Part shown: positions 7,453-15,573 of the stretch, piece by piece
How positions within the stretch are numbered: the first letter of the stretch is position 1
Layout of the letters: the number at the start of each line of letters is the position of its first letter
Assembly (NCBI RefSeq): GCF_040395035.1
Contig: NZ_JBEBRB010000001.1
Coordinates: forward strand, 151,375 to 215,374
From: Parapedobacter lycopersici_A
Lineage (GTDB): Bacteria; Bacteroidota; Bacteroidia; Sphingobacteriales; Sphingobacteriaceae
DNA: 64,000 nucleotides
Direction of reading: 5' to 3'
Program-made: the position numbers and the translations under genes
Notes under the pieces: model-generated
The model's database searches: none
The model's input: the letters and a program-made list of their open reading frames with translations, nothing else
Told to the model about the DNA's origin: nothing

Positions 7453-8631
7453 ATGGCTGATCAGGTACTTTATAATCAAATCTTGTCCAATCCTTCGGAT
7501 TACAATGGGGAAATTATCGCCGGATTGATCCAGCAGTATCCCTACGCACAATCGTTAAGGATTATCCAGGCTCAAAAACAACTCGAAGCAGCAGTAGCAA
7601 ACCCTTTTGATGTAGCATTGCTCTATACCCATAACCCGCTGTGGCTTTACGAGCAGGTAACGGAGGTACAAACGGAAACTGCTTCGCCATTGCACACAGC
7701 CGATGAGGAGGAAGTCAGCTATTACCCCGGTGAGCAACCCCATGCAGCTATCGATGAACAGGAGGAAATTGCATTGCAGTTGATGCGGGAAGACCGGCAT
7801 GGGGCTACGGAGGACAGGACGGCTTTCGGAATTGACGACCCTGAGGCACAAGCCGCTGATGAAATGCTCCGGGAAGAGGCTCCCGTACTGGCGGCACATG
7901 AAGCCCCGGATCAGCAAATTGATTCGGATAACGGGACTGACGACGAACCGGCGGAAGCATCCATTACCGCAGACCCGCTATTGCCCGATCACCCGGTATC
8001 CGTAGATTACCTTGCCTACGAACAATTAACGGATGAAGAGCCTCCCGCGGAAATGACGGACGACCCGCAGCGCGGCCGCCGGGATATTGTTCCTGCGTCG
8101 CAGGGAACACCTCATGAAAAAGTGAGTCTTTACGACGACGAGCACATGCCTTATAGTTTCCTCTGGTGGCTCAATAAAACCCGGATGGAATATGCTCATA
8201 CTTATCAGCCCTACGCTTCGGATCCTAATGCAGCAACGGCGCGGGCGGACGAGGAACAAGTGCTTGACCAGCAGATCCGGGAGAATATCTTTCACCTGCA
8301 ATCGCCGGAAGAGAAGCTCAGCGATCCTTATAAAGCCAACACCGTATCATTTAAGGTGCCGCAGAAAACAGACCCGGTAATCGAGCGGTTTATCCGTGAG
8401 GAGCCCCAGATCAAACCACCGCAGCCCGAAAAGATCAATCTGGAAAACAAGGCACGGCAAAGTGCGGAAGACCAGCTAACGCTGGTAACGGAAACATTGG
8501 CAAAAATATACGAGGATCAGGGGCTATATCCTAAAGCAATAGCCATTTATAAAAAATTAAGTTTGAAATATCCTGAAAAAAGTGCTTACTTTGCCGCGCT
8601 GATTACTACATTGGAAAACAAGTTAACATAA
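7453..8631 (+). CDS. TPR-ended acidic protein of unknown function
   Basis: A 392-residue cytoplasmic protein when started at the ATG at 7453, where MADQVLYNQILSN is a better start than the upstream ATG that overlaps lptE. The N-terminus (1-60) is helical and compact. Residues about 75-240 are acidic, low-complexity and probably disordered. The C-terminus (about 340-392) has one tetratricopeptide-like hairpin, with TETLAKIYEDQGLYPKAIAIYKKL followed by YPEKSAYF, a known mark of this conserved Bacteroidota gene between lptE and secG. No catalytic motif is seen. It probably works as a scaffold; the partner is unknown, though the neighbours hint at envelope export. Confidence 0.8.
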   Translation: MADQVLYNQILSNPSDYNGEIIAGLIQQYPYAQSLRIIQAQKQLEAAVANPFDVALLYTHNPLWLYEQVTEVQTETASPLHTADEEEVSYYPGEQPHAAIDEQEEIALQLMREDRHGATEDRTAFGIDDPEAQAADEMLREEAPVLAAHEAPDQQIDSDNGTDDEPAEASITADPLLPDHPVSVDYLAYEQLTDEEPPAEMTDDPQRGRRDIVPASQGTPHEKVSLYDDEHMPYSFLWWLNKTRMEYAHTYQPYASDPNAATARADEEQVLDQQIRENIFHLQSPEEKLSDPYKANTVSFKVPQKTDPVIERFIREEPQIKPPQPEKINLENKARQSAEDQLTLVTETLAKIYEDQGLYPKAIAIYKKLSLKYPEKSAYFAALITTLENKLT

Positions 8632-8639
8632 CACATACT

Positions 8640-8978
8640 ATGCAAACGCTATTGATCATACTGATTATTTTAGCCAGTATTTTAATCTCTTTTATCGTCT
8701 TGATTCAGAATCCCAAAGGAGGAGGTCTGGCATCCGGTTTTGCCGGAGGTACTAACCTGATGGGGGTAAAACGTACAGGCGATATTCTGGAAAAAGGAAC
8801 TTGGGGGCTGATGATTGCCATCATTTTATTTTCCCTTGTCATCAACATTTTAGGCCCGTCTACCGGTTCATCCAGGGGTGGCCTCACCGATCAGATCAAT
8901 CAGCAGACGCCCACTGCGGCTCCGCTTCCCGCTGCAGAGGCACCGGATACCGTACTGGAAACCGATACGGCACAGTAA
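8640..8978 (+). CDS. secG: Protein-export membrane protein SecG
   Basis: A 112-residue SecG, the small accessory subunit of the SecYEG translocon. It has the family pattern of two membrane helices (about 3-22 and 54-72) joined by a loop with the signature NPKGGGLASGFAGG and the NLMGVKRTGDILEK segment. The C-terminal tail (about 75-112) is Gln/Thr/Ala/Pro rich and probably disordered, as in other Bacteroidota SecG. It starts 8 bases after the TPR gene and ends the transcript at the terminator at 9020. Confidence 0.95.
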   Translation: MQTLLIILIILASILISFIVLIQNPKGGGLASGFAGGTNLMGVKRTGDILEKGTWGLMIAIILFSLVINILGPSTGSSRGGLTDQINQQTPTAAPLPAAEAPDTVLETDTAQ

Positions 8979-8988
8979 TTTATTTATA

Positions 8989-9005
8989 GCTGCGGTAACC
9001 GCAGC
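8989..9005. repeat. 17-bp perfect palindrome after secG
   Basis: GCTGCGGT-A-ACCGCAGC, a perfect inverted repeat just after the secG stop. It could be a protein-binding site or the first of two hairpins before the terminator at 9020. Confidence 0.45.
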
Positions 9006-9019
9006 CAGTTGACAGACTT

Positions 9020-9056
9020 ACCGTCACCCGCTAATCCAGCAGGTGGCGGTTTTTTT
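9020..9056 (+). terminator. Rho-independent terminator after secG
   Basis: Stem ACCGTCACC / GGTGGCGGT with one G-T pair, extended by an inner GCT/AGC, followed by a run of seven T. It separates the secG transcript from groES. Confidence 0.8.
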
Positions 9057-9254
9057 ATGCGTGACACGTGCGCTGACGTCATCCGGGAACCAACTGCCAT
9101 CCTGACACGCAGTCTATTTACCAAAACCGGCGATGGCCGTATAACGTGAAAAAATGGCAAAAACGAATAACAATTAATGCCTTTGGCATAGTTGATGAGC
9201 AACTAATTGCAGAAAAATTAAAACAAATTAATAACAATAATAATTAAATCAATT

Positions 9255-9530
9255 ATGGCATTAAGTATTAAACCTATTGGAGACAGAGTGGTGGTGGAAT
9301 CCGCCCCTGCTGAGGAGAAGACTGCTTCAGGAATCTACATCCCGGATACCGCGAAAGAGAAACCCCAGCGCGGAACCGTAGTTGCTGTCGGCACCGGAAA
9401 GCCGGACGAACCACTTACAGTGAAGGTAGGCGATCAGGTGTTGTATGGAAAATATTCAGGAACTGAAATCACGTATGAAGGCAAAGAATATCTGATCATG
9501 AAGGAATCAGATATCTACGCCGTCCTCTAA
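9255..9530 (+). CDS. groES: Co-chaperonin GroES
   Basis: A 91-residue GroES, the lid of the GroEL folding chamber. It has the family start LSIKPIGDRVVVE, the mobile loop around EEKTASGIYIPDTAKEKPQ (about 20-38), and the C-terminal KEYLIMKESDIYAVL. Length is normal. The 200-bp upstream region is AT-rich near the gene and has no CIRCE element (TTAGCACTC-N9-GAGTGCTAA), so HrcA control is not supported here. A weak -7 match, TGCCTTTG, lies at 9178-9185. GroEL follows after 120 bases. Confidence 0.98.
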   Translation: MALSIKPIGDRVVVESAPAEEKTASGIYIPDTAKEKPQRGTVVAVGTGKPDEPLTVKVGDQVLYGKYSGTEITYEGKEYLIMKESDIYAVL

Positions 9531-9650
9531 AGGGATCGCGTCCGTATATACGGGTTCAATAAACGATTCAAGCGTTAAATATAATGGGGTGTAGCGTTCG
9601 GCGGCTGTCCCATCACTGAAAATCTAATAGCTCAAAATCTAATTCAAAAA

Positions 9651-11288
9651 ATGGCAAAACAAGTTAAGTATAATGTAGAAGCACGTGACGCACTGAAAAA
9701 AGGTGTAGACACGTTGGCAAATGCGGTAAAGGTAACGTTAGGTCCCAAAGGACGTAATGTGATCATCGAGAAGAAATTCGGTTCTCCCGCAATCACGAAA
9801 GACGGCGTTACCGTTGCAAAAGAAATTGAATTGAAAGATGCCCTGGAAAATATGGGTGCCCAGATGGTTAAAGAAGTAGCGTCCAAAACAGCTGATCAGG
9901 CTGGTGACGGTACAACTACTGCTACGGTATTGGCCCAGGCCATTATCGCTCCGGGACTGAAAAGTGTAGCTGCAGGTGCAAACCCAATGGACCTGAAACG
10001 CGGTATTGATAAAGCCGTAAGCAAGGTCGTTGAGAGCCTGCAATCGCAATCCCAGACCGTAGGCGAAGACAACAACAAAATCAAGCAGGTTGCGAGCATT
10101 TCCGCCAACAACGATGAGGTAATCGGTGCACTTATCGCTGAAGCAATGGAAAAAGTGGGTAAAGACGGCGTAATTACGGTGGAAGAAGCAAAAGGAACGG
10201 AAACCGAAGTGAAAACGGTAGAAGGAATGCAATTCGATCGCGGTTACCTGTCACCGTACTTCGTGACCAACACCGATAAAATGGAAGCTGAACTGGAAAA
10301 TCCTTATATCCTGATCTACGACAAGAAGATCAGCAACATGAAGGAGCTACTTCCTGTCCTTGAAAAACAAGTACAGACCGGCAAACCACTGTTGATCATC
10401 GCAGAAGATCTCGACGGGGAAGCATTGGCAACCTTGGTTGTTAACAAAATCCGGGGCTCATTGAAAGTAGCTGCTGTTAAGGCACCCGGCTTTGGCGATC
10501 GCCGCAAAGCGATGCTGGAAGATATCGCGATCCTCACCGGTGGTACGGTTATCTCTGAAGAAAGAGGCTATAAGCTGGAAAATGCTGAGCTTTCTTACCT
10601 TGGCCAAGCTGAAAAAGTAGTGGTTGACAAAGACAATACCACAGTAATCAACGGCTCGGGCAGTGCAGAAGACATCAAAGGCCGCGTAAACCAAATTAAG
10701 GCACAGATTGAAACCACTACATCCGATTACGATCGTGAAAAACTGCAAGAGCGACTGGCTAAGCTGGCCGGCGGTGTTGCGGTGTTGTATGTAGGTGCTG
10801 CAACTGAAGTGGAAATGAAAGAGAAGAAAGACCGGGTTGACGATGCCCTGCACGCAACACGCGCAGCGGTTGAAGAAGGTATCGTAGCCGGTGGTGGCGT
10901 GGCTTTCATCCGGGCAGGCGAATCTTTGGTTAATCTGAAAGGCGCCAACGAAGATGAGAACATCGGTATCGAAATCGTGAAACGCGCTATCGAAGAGCCG
11001 TTGCGTCAAATCTGCAATAACTCCGGTATTGAAGGAGCTATCGTAGTGCAAAAAGTAAAAGAAGGCAAAGCCGACTTTGGTTACAATGCACGGACAGATG
11101 GCTATGAGAACTTAATCGGTGCCGGTGTAATTGACCCGACTAAGGTATCCCGTGTGGCGCTCGAAAATGCCGCATCAATTGCCTCCATGTTGCTGACTAC
11201 TGAAGTCGTATTGGCTGATGAGCCGGAAGAAGACAAAGGTGCAGCAGGTGCCCCCCCTATGGGTGGCGGCATGGGCGGCATGATGTAA
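9651..11288 (+). CDS. groL: Chaperonin GroEL
   Basis: A 545-residue Hsp60 chaperonin that folds proteins in an ATP-driven double ring. It shows the ATP-binding VTLGPKGRNVIIEKKFG, the QAGDGTTTATVLAQAI catalytic segment, the class I signature AAVEEGIVAGGG, and the Gly-Met tail ending GGMGGMM. Length is normal. The 120-bp gap from groES holds a 12-bp palindrome (9542-9553) and a directly repeated AAAATCTAAT (9619-9628 and 9634-9643) just before the start; their role is unclear. A strong terminator follows. Confidence 0.99.
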   Translation: MAKQVKYNVEARDALKKGVDTLANAVKVTLGPKGRNVIIEKKFGSPAITKDGVTVAKEIELKDALENMGAQMVKEVASKTADQAGDGTTTATVLAQAIIAPGLKSVAAGANPMDLKRGIDKAVSKVVESLQSQSQTVGEDNNKIKQVASISANNDEVIGALIAEAMEKVGKDGVITVEEAKGTETEVKTVEGMQFDRGYLSPYFVTNTDKMEAELENPYILIYDKKISNMKELLPVLEKQVQTGKPLLIIAEDLDGEALATLVVNKIRGSLKVAAVKAPGFGDRRKAMLEDIAILTGGTVISEERGYKLENAELSYLGQAEKVVVDKDNTTVINGSGSAEDIKGRVNQIKAQIETTTSDYDREKLQERLAKLAGGVAVLYVGAATEVEMKEKKDRVDDALHATRAAVEEGIVAGGGVAFIRAGESLVNLKGANEDENIGIEIVKRAIEEPLRQICNNSGIEGAIVVQKVKEGKADFGYNARTDGYENLIGAGVIDPTKVSRVALENAASIASMLLTTEVVLADEPEEDKGAAGAPPMGGGMGGMM

Positions 11289-11310
11289 TATCCGGTTGAA
11301 CCGATCAAAC

Positions 11311-11343
11311 AAAAAGCGGCATTCCATTGGAACGCCGCTTTTT
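11311..11343. terminator. Bidirectional terminator between groL and the receptor gene
   Basis: A near-perfect hairpin: AAAAAGCGGC pairs with GCCGCTTTTT, with an inner TTCC/GGAA and a three-base loop. The A-run and T-run on either side let it work for groL (plus) and for the receptor gene converging from the right (minus). Confidence 0.9.
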
Positions 11344-11386
11344 GTTTTCCTGTTCCTGTGGTCGATTACTTTGTAAATCCATCACC

Positions 11387-13882
11387 TTAAAAACCTCCGC
11401 CTTCGTTAAATTCCCCCGGACTCCCTTCCATACCGTTATTCCGCTGTTCATCGTCGTTCCGGCGCCGAAAATCCTGCTTCCCAAAACGGTAACGTAATGA
11501 GAGCATAAACATACGCGGCATCCAGCGGCTTTCGAAATACCGGTAGAACTGTTCGGTCTGCGTATATCCACCCCACTTACGCTGGTTGAGCAGGTCTCGT
11601 ACATTAAACATAATACTTCCCCGTTTATCCAGCACATCCCACCGCATACCGGCATTGATCACGAACATCTCTATCCCCCGGCCCTGTGCCATCACCCGCG
11701 GTGCCTGATAATCGGCACGTGCCTGCATGGAAAGCCAGGGTTTAATACGGTAATTAGCTGTAACATTGGCATTCCAGTTGAATCCTTCAGTTGGCTCAAT
11801 ATGAAATTCCTCGCTCCCATGGAACTTGGAATGATATAAATTCGCATTGAACATGGCATCTACCTGCTTCGTGATATCCACATGAGATATGAGTTCAAAG
11901 CCGGCGGATTCATTCCGGCTGATGTTTTCCCAGCGCGAAAAAGTAGCTCCCCCCGCTCCCTCGGCAGTAGTAACAATGGGATTTATTACATCATTTACCC
12001 GGCGGTAGTACACGGACGAGTTCAACGTAACCCCATCCCAGAATTTGGCATAACTTAACTCAAAGGAATGGATATCTTCCGGTAACAGGTTAGGGTTACC
12101 CTGACGCTTGTTAATCGGGTCAGAGACGTCAATAAATGGGTTGACCTGCCATCCCCGTGGCCGGCTTACCCGCCGGGTATAATTCAGCTGTACCTGATGG
12201 CGATCGCCAAACTCCTGTGTGAGGAAGACACTGGGATATACCCGAAAGTAATCCAGCTTTCCCACGGCTACGCGGTCCTCCGGGCTCAACTCGGGGTCAA
12301 ATGAAATATATTCGGTATTCAGGTAGGCCTGTTCGGCCCGCAGTCCAACCTGGAAGCCCAATTTCTCCGTCAGCTTATTCCGGTAATTGGCGTATAATGC
12401 GTGTACACTGCTCTCCATTTCAAAGTCATTGGTGAGGTCATAATCCGGAAGCATTGTTCCCTGATCGACGTCAAAATAGGCAGAATGCTGGGAGTCATTG
12501 GATCTTCTTATAAACGTGCGGTAACCAGCCTCCACTCGCTGGTCTTTGCCAAATGGCCGTACATAATCTACCTGCACGTTGAGGTTCCTGCCATCCTCTC
12601 CGGTATTGTTTACCCGCTTATCCTGTACACCCGATGGATCGCTAAATGTTTGGTCGAAGGTATTCACCCCATCTTCAGTATCCCGTCCGAATGAAAAATT
12701 GGCTTCCAGCTTTTCGCTCTCGCGGCGGAAGTTATGTTCAAAATCCAGGTTAAGGTCATATCCAAAATCATCTTCGTCCTGCCGGGAGAACCGGTCGCTG
12801 GTACCCGTAAGTTCGGGATTATTAAAATAAGTATAGTAAATATCCTCGTTCCGATTATTTCCGCGAAGGCTGAAATTTCCCGAAGCACCAATAATTGTCC
12901 GATCACTGAAATAATACTCCGTGCCCAGGCGAACCCCATGGTTCAGTCCCAGATTCGCACTCTTGCTGGCATTCTCCGTGATGCTGTTGCTACCGCCGTT
13001 ATTCGAAAAGAACTCGATGTTATTCAATCCATTACCTACGCTATTCCGCCGGTTAAAGTGATAGCCGCCGAAATAGTTCCATTTATCGCCCCGGTAGTTG
13101 AGATTCAGCCCGGCGTTGTAATTATCATAGGAACCCGCTGAAACGTTTACTGTGCCGTTGATACCCAGCCGCACATTCTTTTTCAGTACGATATTGATGA
13201 TGCCCGATTGACCCTCCGCATCGTACCGGGCGGAAGGATTGGTGACCACCTCTATCCTTTCGATCGAATTGGCAGGCATGGCCTGGAGCAATTGGGTGAT
13301 GTCGCTGCCGGCCATGGCCGACTCGCGTCCGTTGATTAGGATCCGTACGCTGCTCGATCCACGCAGGCTTACACTGCCATCTACATCTACCTGCAACGAC
13401 GGCACATTCTCCAGCAGGTCTGTCGCGGTACCGCCTTCGCTGATGGTACTCTGTGCCACGTTAAAAATTTTGCGGTCTATCCCCAGTTCCATAGCCGGGG
13501 GGGTACCCGATACGACAACTTCTTCCAGCAGCTCTCCAGATGGTGTCAGCGGGATATTTCCGAGGTTTGCTGCCCGGCCCGACTGGATTCCGATATTTTC
13601 CCTTACATAGTCCTTATACCCCACGTAAGTTACCCGGATCATGTACGTGCCCGCCGGAACATCTGTAAAAGTAATCTTACCGTCATCAACGGTCTGCATC
13701 CCCTTGACATAACGCTGCGAGCCCTGCTCCAGCAACGCCGCACTGGCGAATCCCACAGGTTCTTCCGACGTGGCATCCACTACCACGGCGGTTATCGACG
13801 AATTTTCCTGGGCTATGGCATTACTGGAGATGGTGATGACCGCAAATAATATAATCCTTCCGGCTTGTTGTACGAAGTTCAT
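11387..13882 (-). CDS. Outer-membrane beta-barrel receptor (TonB-dependent receptor-like, OMP_b-brl_3 type)
   Basis: An 831-residue outer-membrane protein when started at 13882; a longer frame begins at 13966, but only the inner ATG puts a proper signal peptide (about 1-23, ending SNAIAQ) at the N-terminus. Then come a carboxypeptidase-regulatory-like beta-sandwich (about 27-105), a plug domain with SVSLRGSSSVRILINGRES, and a long barrel. The barrel has the marks of this group, including RVSRPRGWQVNPF, RQGNPNLLPE and NVRDLLNQRKWGG. No SusD partner is next to it, so it is not an obvious sugar-uptake pair. The substrate cannot be told. It is convergent with groL. Confidence 0.9.
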   Translation of the reverse strand: MNFVQQAGRIILFAVITISSNAIAQENSSITAVVVDATSEEPVGFASAALLEQGSQRYVKGMQTVDDGKITFTDVPAGTYMIRVTYVGYKDYVRENIGIQSGRAANLGNIPLTPSGELLEEVVVSGTPPAMELGIDRKIFNVAQSTISEGGTATDLLENVPSLQVDVDGSVSLRGSSSVRILINGRESAMAGSDITQLLQAMPANSIERIEVVTNPSARYDAEGQSGIINIVLKKNVRLGINGTVNVSAGSYDNYNAGLNLNYRGDKWNYFGGYHFNRRNSVGNGLNNIEFFSNNGGSNSITENASKSANLGLNHGVRLGTEYYFSDRTIIGASGNFSLRGNNRNEDIYYTYFNNPELTGTSDRFSRQDEDDFGYDLNLDFEHNFRRESEKLEANFSFGRDTEDGVNTFDQTFSDPSGVQDKRVNNTGEDGRNLNVQVDYVRPFGKDQRVEAGYRTFIRRSNDSQHSAYFDVDQGTMLPDYDLTNDFEMESSVHALYANYRNKLTEKLGFQVGLRAEQAYLNTEYISFDPELSPEDRVAVGKLDYFRVYPSVFLTQEFGDRHQVQLNYTRRVSRPRGWQVNPFIDVSDPINKRQGNPNLLPEDIHSFELSYAKFWDGVTLNSSVYYRRVNDVINPIVTTAEGAGGATFSRWENISRNESAGFELISHVDITKQVDAMFNANLYHSKFHGSEEFHIEPTEGFNWNANVTANYRIKPWLSMQARADYQAPRVMAQGRGIEMFVINAGMRWDVLDKRGSIMFNVRDLLNQRKWGGYTQTEQFYRYFESRWMPRMFMLSLRYRFGKQDFRRRNDDEQRNNGMEGSPGEFNEGGGF

Positions 13883-14009
13883 TGTTTTAGTTAATAGTAT
13901 CTGATCTGGTATATAAGCCACAAAGATTATGCTTTTATCACGATGGGGGGTATCGCGTAACCGCATTATTACAGCTACAGGGCTGCTTCGATGACATTGT
14001 TACGTAGTG

Positions 14010-14291
14010 CTATTCGACACTGACGGTCAGGCCTTCGGATTTAAGGATTTTTCGGTAAACTTCCACCTCGGTATAGGTTCCCTCCAATACGATGCATTTG
14101 CCCTCGGTATGGACGGTCCATGCGATCTTCTCGGCCTGTGTCTCGGTATATTGCAGGTGTTTCATCAGGCAATTTATGACGTGGTCGAACGTATTCGTAT
14201 CGTCATTCCATAGGACTAGCTTATGGCTGGCAGCGATGGTTGCCAATACCTCATCCAGCGTATAGGTTTCTTCCTGTGTCTCAACAGTCAT
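14010..14291 (-). CDS. clpS: ATP-dependent Clp protease adaptor ClpS
   Basis: A 93-residue adaptor when started at 14291 (MTVETQEETYTLDEV), which fits the family better than the ATG at 14321. ClpS delivers N-end-rule substrates to the ClpAP or ClpCP protease. The core has the family patterns HKLVLWNDDTNTFDHVI (N-degron pocket region), a second helix with QAEKIAWTVHTEGKC, and a final strand, AEVY-type here VEVYRKILKSEGLTVSVE. It is divergent from fabH; 207 bp between the two starts must hold both promoters. Confidence 0.93.
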   Translation of the reverse strand: MTVETQEETYTLDEVLATIAASHKLVLWNDDTNTFDHVINCLMKHLQYTETQAEKIAWTVHTEGKCIVLEGTYTEVEVYRKILKSEGLTVSVE

Positions 14292-14498
14292 GCATACAAA
14301 ATTAGCGAAATTGGCCTGCATTCACCAACTTCAGGCGAACAAAAAGCATATGGCATTGTTAATTCCCTGGTGCCCGGGAAAGCTGCAGTCACCATCACCT
14401 TGAGTGAAAGCTACTTGCAGGACGCCCGATGGACGGCCGACCGGTCATCTCACAAAATTTATGTACTTTGCACATCAAACAAAGCCGCAAGCATCACG

Positions 14499-15545
14499 AT
14501 GTATCAATCAAAAATAGCAGGAATCGGTTACTATGTGCCACAGCACGTATACACCAATCAGGACCTTACCCGTTTTATGGACACTAGCGATGAGTGGATA
14601 CAGGAGCGGACTGGAATCCGGGAACGGCGCTTTGCCGACCGACACGGGGAAACAACCACGACGATGGGCGTCGAAGCTGCTAAAATTGCATTGGAACGCG
14701 CGGGCATTACCGCTAAAGATGTTGACTTCATTGTGTTTGCCACGTTAAGCCCGGATTACTATTTTCCCGGTTGCGGTGTGCTGTTACAACGCGAGATGGG
14801 TATGGGCGAGATCGGTGCGTTGGATGTCCGGAATCAATGCTCGGGATTTGTATATGCCCTTTCCGTTGCCGATCAGTTTATCAAAACTGGTATGTATAAG
14901 AATGTGCTGGTTGTCGGTAGTGAGAAGCACTCTTTTGCGATGGATTTTGAAACACGGAGCCGGAATATATCGGTTATTTTTGGAGATGGTGCCGGGGCGG
15001 TAGTACTCCAGCCAACAACGGAAGCGGGTAAGGGGATATTAAGTACGCATCTGCATAGTGATGGGACGGATGCTGAGTCGTTGGCCATGTATTACCCCGG
15101 GTCACATGCGAACAAATGGTTGCCGGAAAAACCACCTTTTCCCGAGCAGGAACTGGGGGGGTTGTTTTTTACCGCGGAACAGTTGGAAAATGGCGAGGCC
15201 CGGCCATACATGGACGGCCCGGCGGTATTTAAGAAGGCGATTGTCAAATTTCCAGAAGTCATCCGGGAAGCCTTGGCAACAAACAACCTAACAACACAAG
15301 ACCTTGATTTACTCATCCCCCATCAGGCCAACCTGCGCATCAGCCAGTACGTGCAGCAAACATTGGGATTGCGGGACGATCAGGTTTTCAACAACATCCA
15401 GAAATACGGAAATACCACTGCAGCTTCCGTGCCCATCGCACTTTGTGAAGCGTGGGAAGAAGGAAAAATCCGCGATGGTGATCTGATATGCCTAGCTGCG
15501 TTTGGTTCCGGATTCACCTGGGCGAGTGCGTTGATCAGGTATTGA
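14499..15545 (+). CDS. 3-oxoacyl-[acyl-carrier-protein] synthase III (FabH-like ketosynthase)
   Basis: A 348-residue thiolase-fold condensing enzyme. The frame is open from 14223, but the family start (YQSKIAGIGYYVP) fixes the ATG at 14499. The FabH triad is present: Cys114 in RNQCSGFVYA, His275 in IPHQANLRIS, and Asn305 in KYGNTTAAS. FabH joins acetyl-CoA (or a branched starter) to malonyl-ACP to begin fatty-acid chains. Bacteroidota have several FabH-type paralogues, and this one stands alone rather than beside plsX or rpmF, so it could be a second copy with a different starter unit. Confidence 0.9.
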   Translation: MYQSKIAGIGYYVPQHVYTNQDLTRFMDTSDEWIQERTGIRERRFADRHGETTTTMGVEAAKIALERAGITAKDVDFIVFATLSPDYYFPGCGVLLQREMGMGEIGALDVRNQCSGFVYALSVADQFIKTGMYKNVLVVGSEKHSFAMDFETRSRNISVIFGDGAGAVVLQPTTEAGKGILSTHLHSDGTDAESLAMYYPGSHANKWLPEKPPFPEQELGGLFFTAEQLENGEARPYMDGPAVFKKAIVKFPEVIREALATNNLTTQDLDLLIPHQANLRISQYVQQTLGLRDDQVFNNIQKYGNTTAASVPIALCEAWEEGKIRDGDLICLAAFGSGFTWASALIRY

Positions 15546-15573
15546 CCCCTCAGTTATAGGCGCGGGCCTTTGA

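Noticed and set aside
9178..9198. Possible sigma-54 promoter (TTGGCAT...) before groES
   Set aside because: The GG of a -24 element is present, but the -12 position reads GA rather than GC and the preceding bases do not fit; too weak to claim.
9057..9254. CIRCE/HrcA operator before groES
   Set aside because: Searched for TTAGCACTC-N9-GAGTGCTAA and close variants; none is present.
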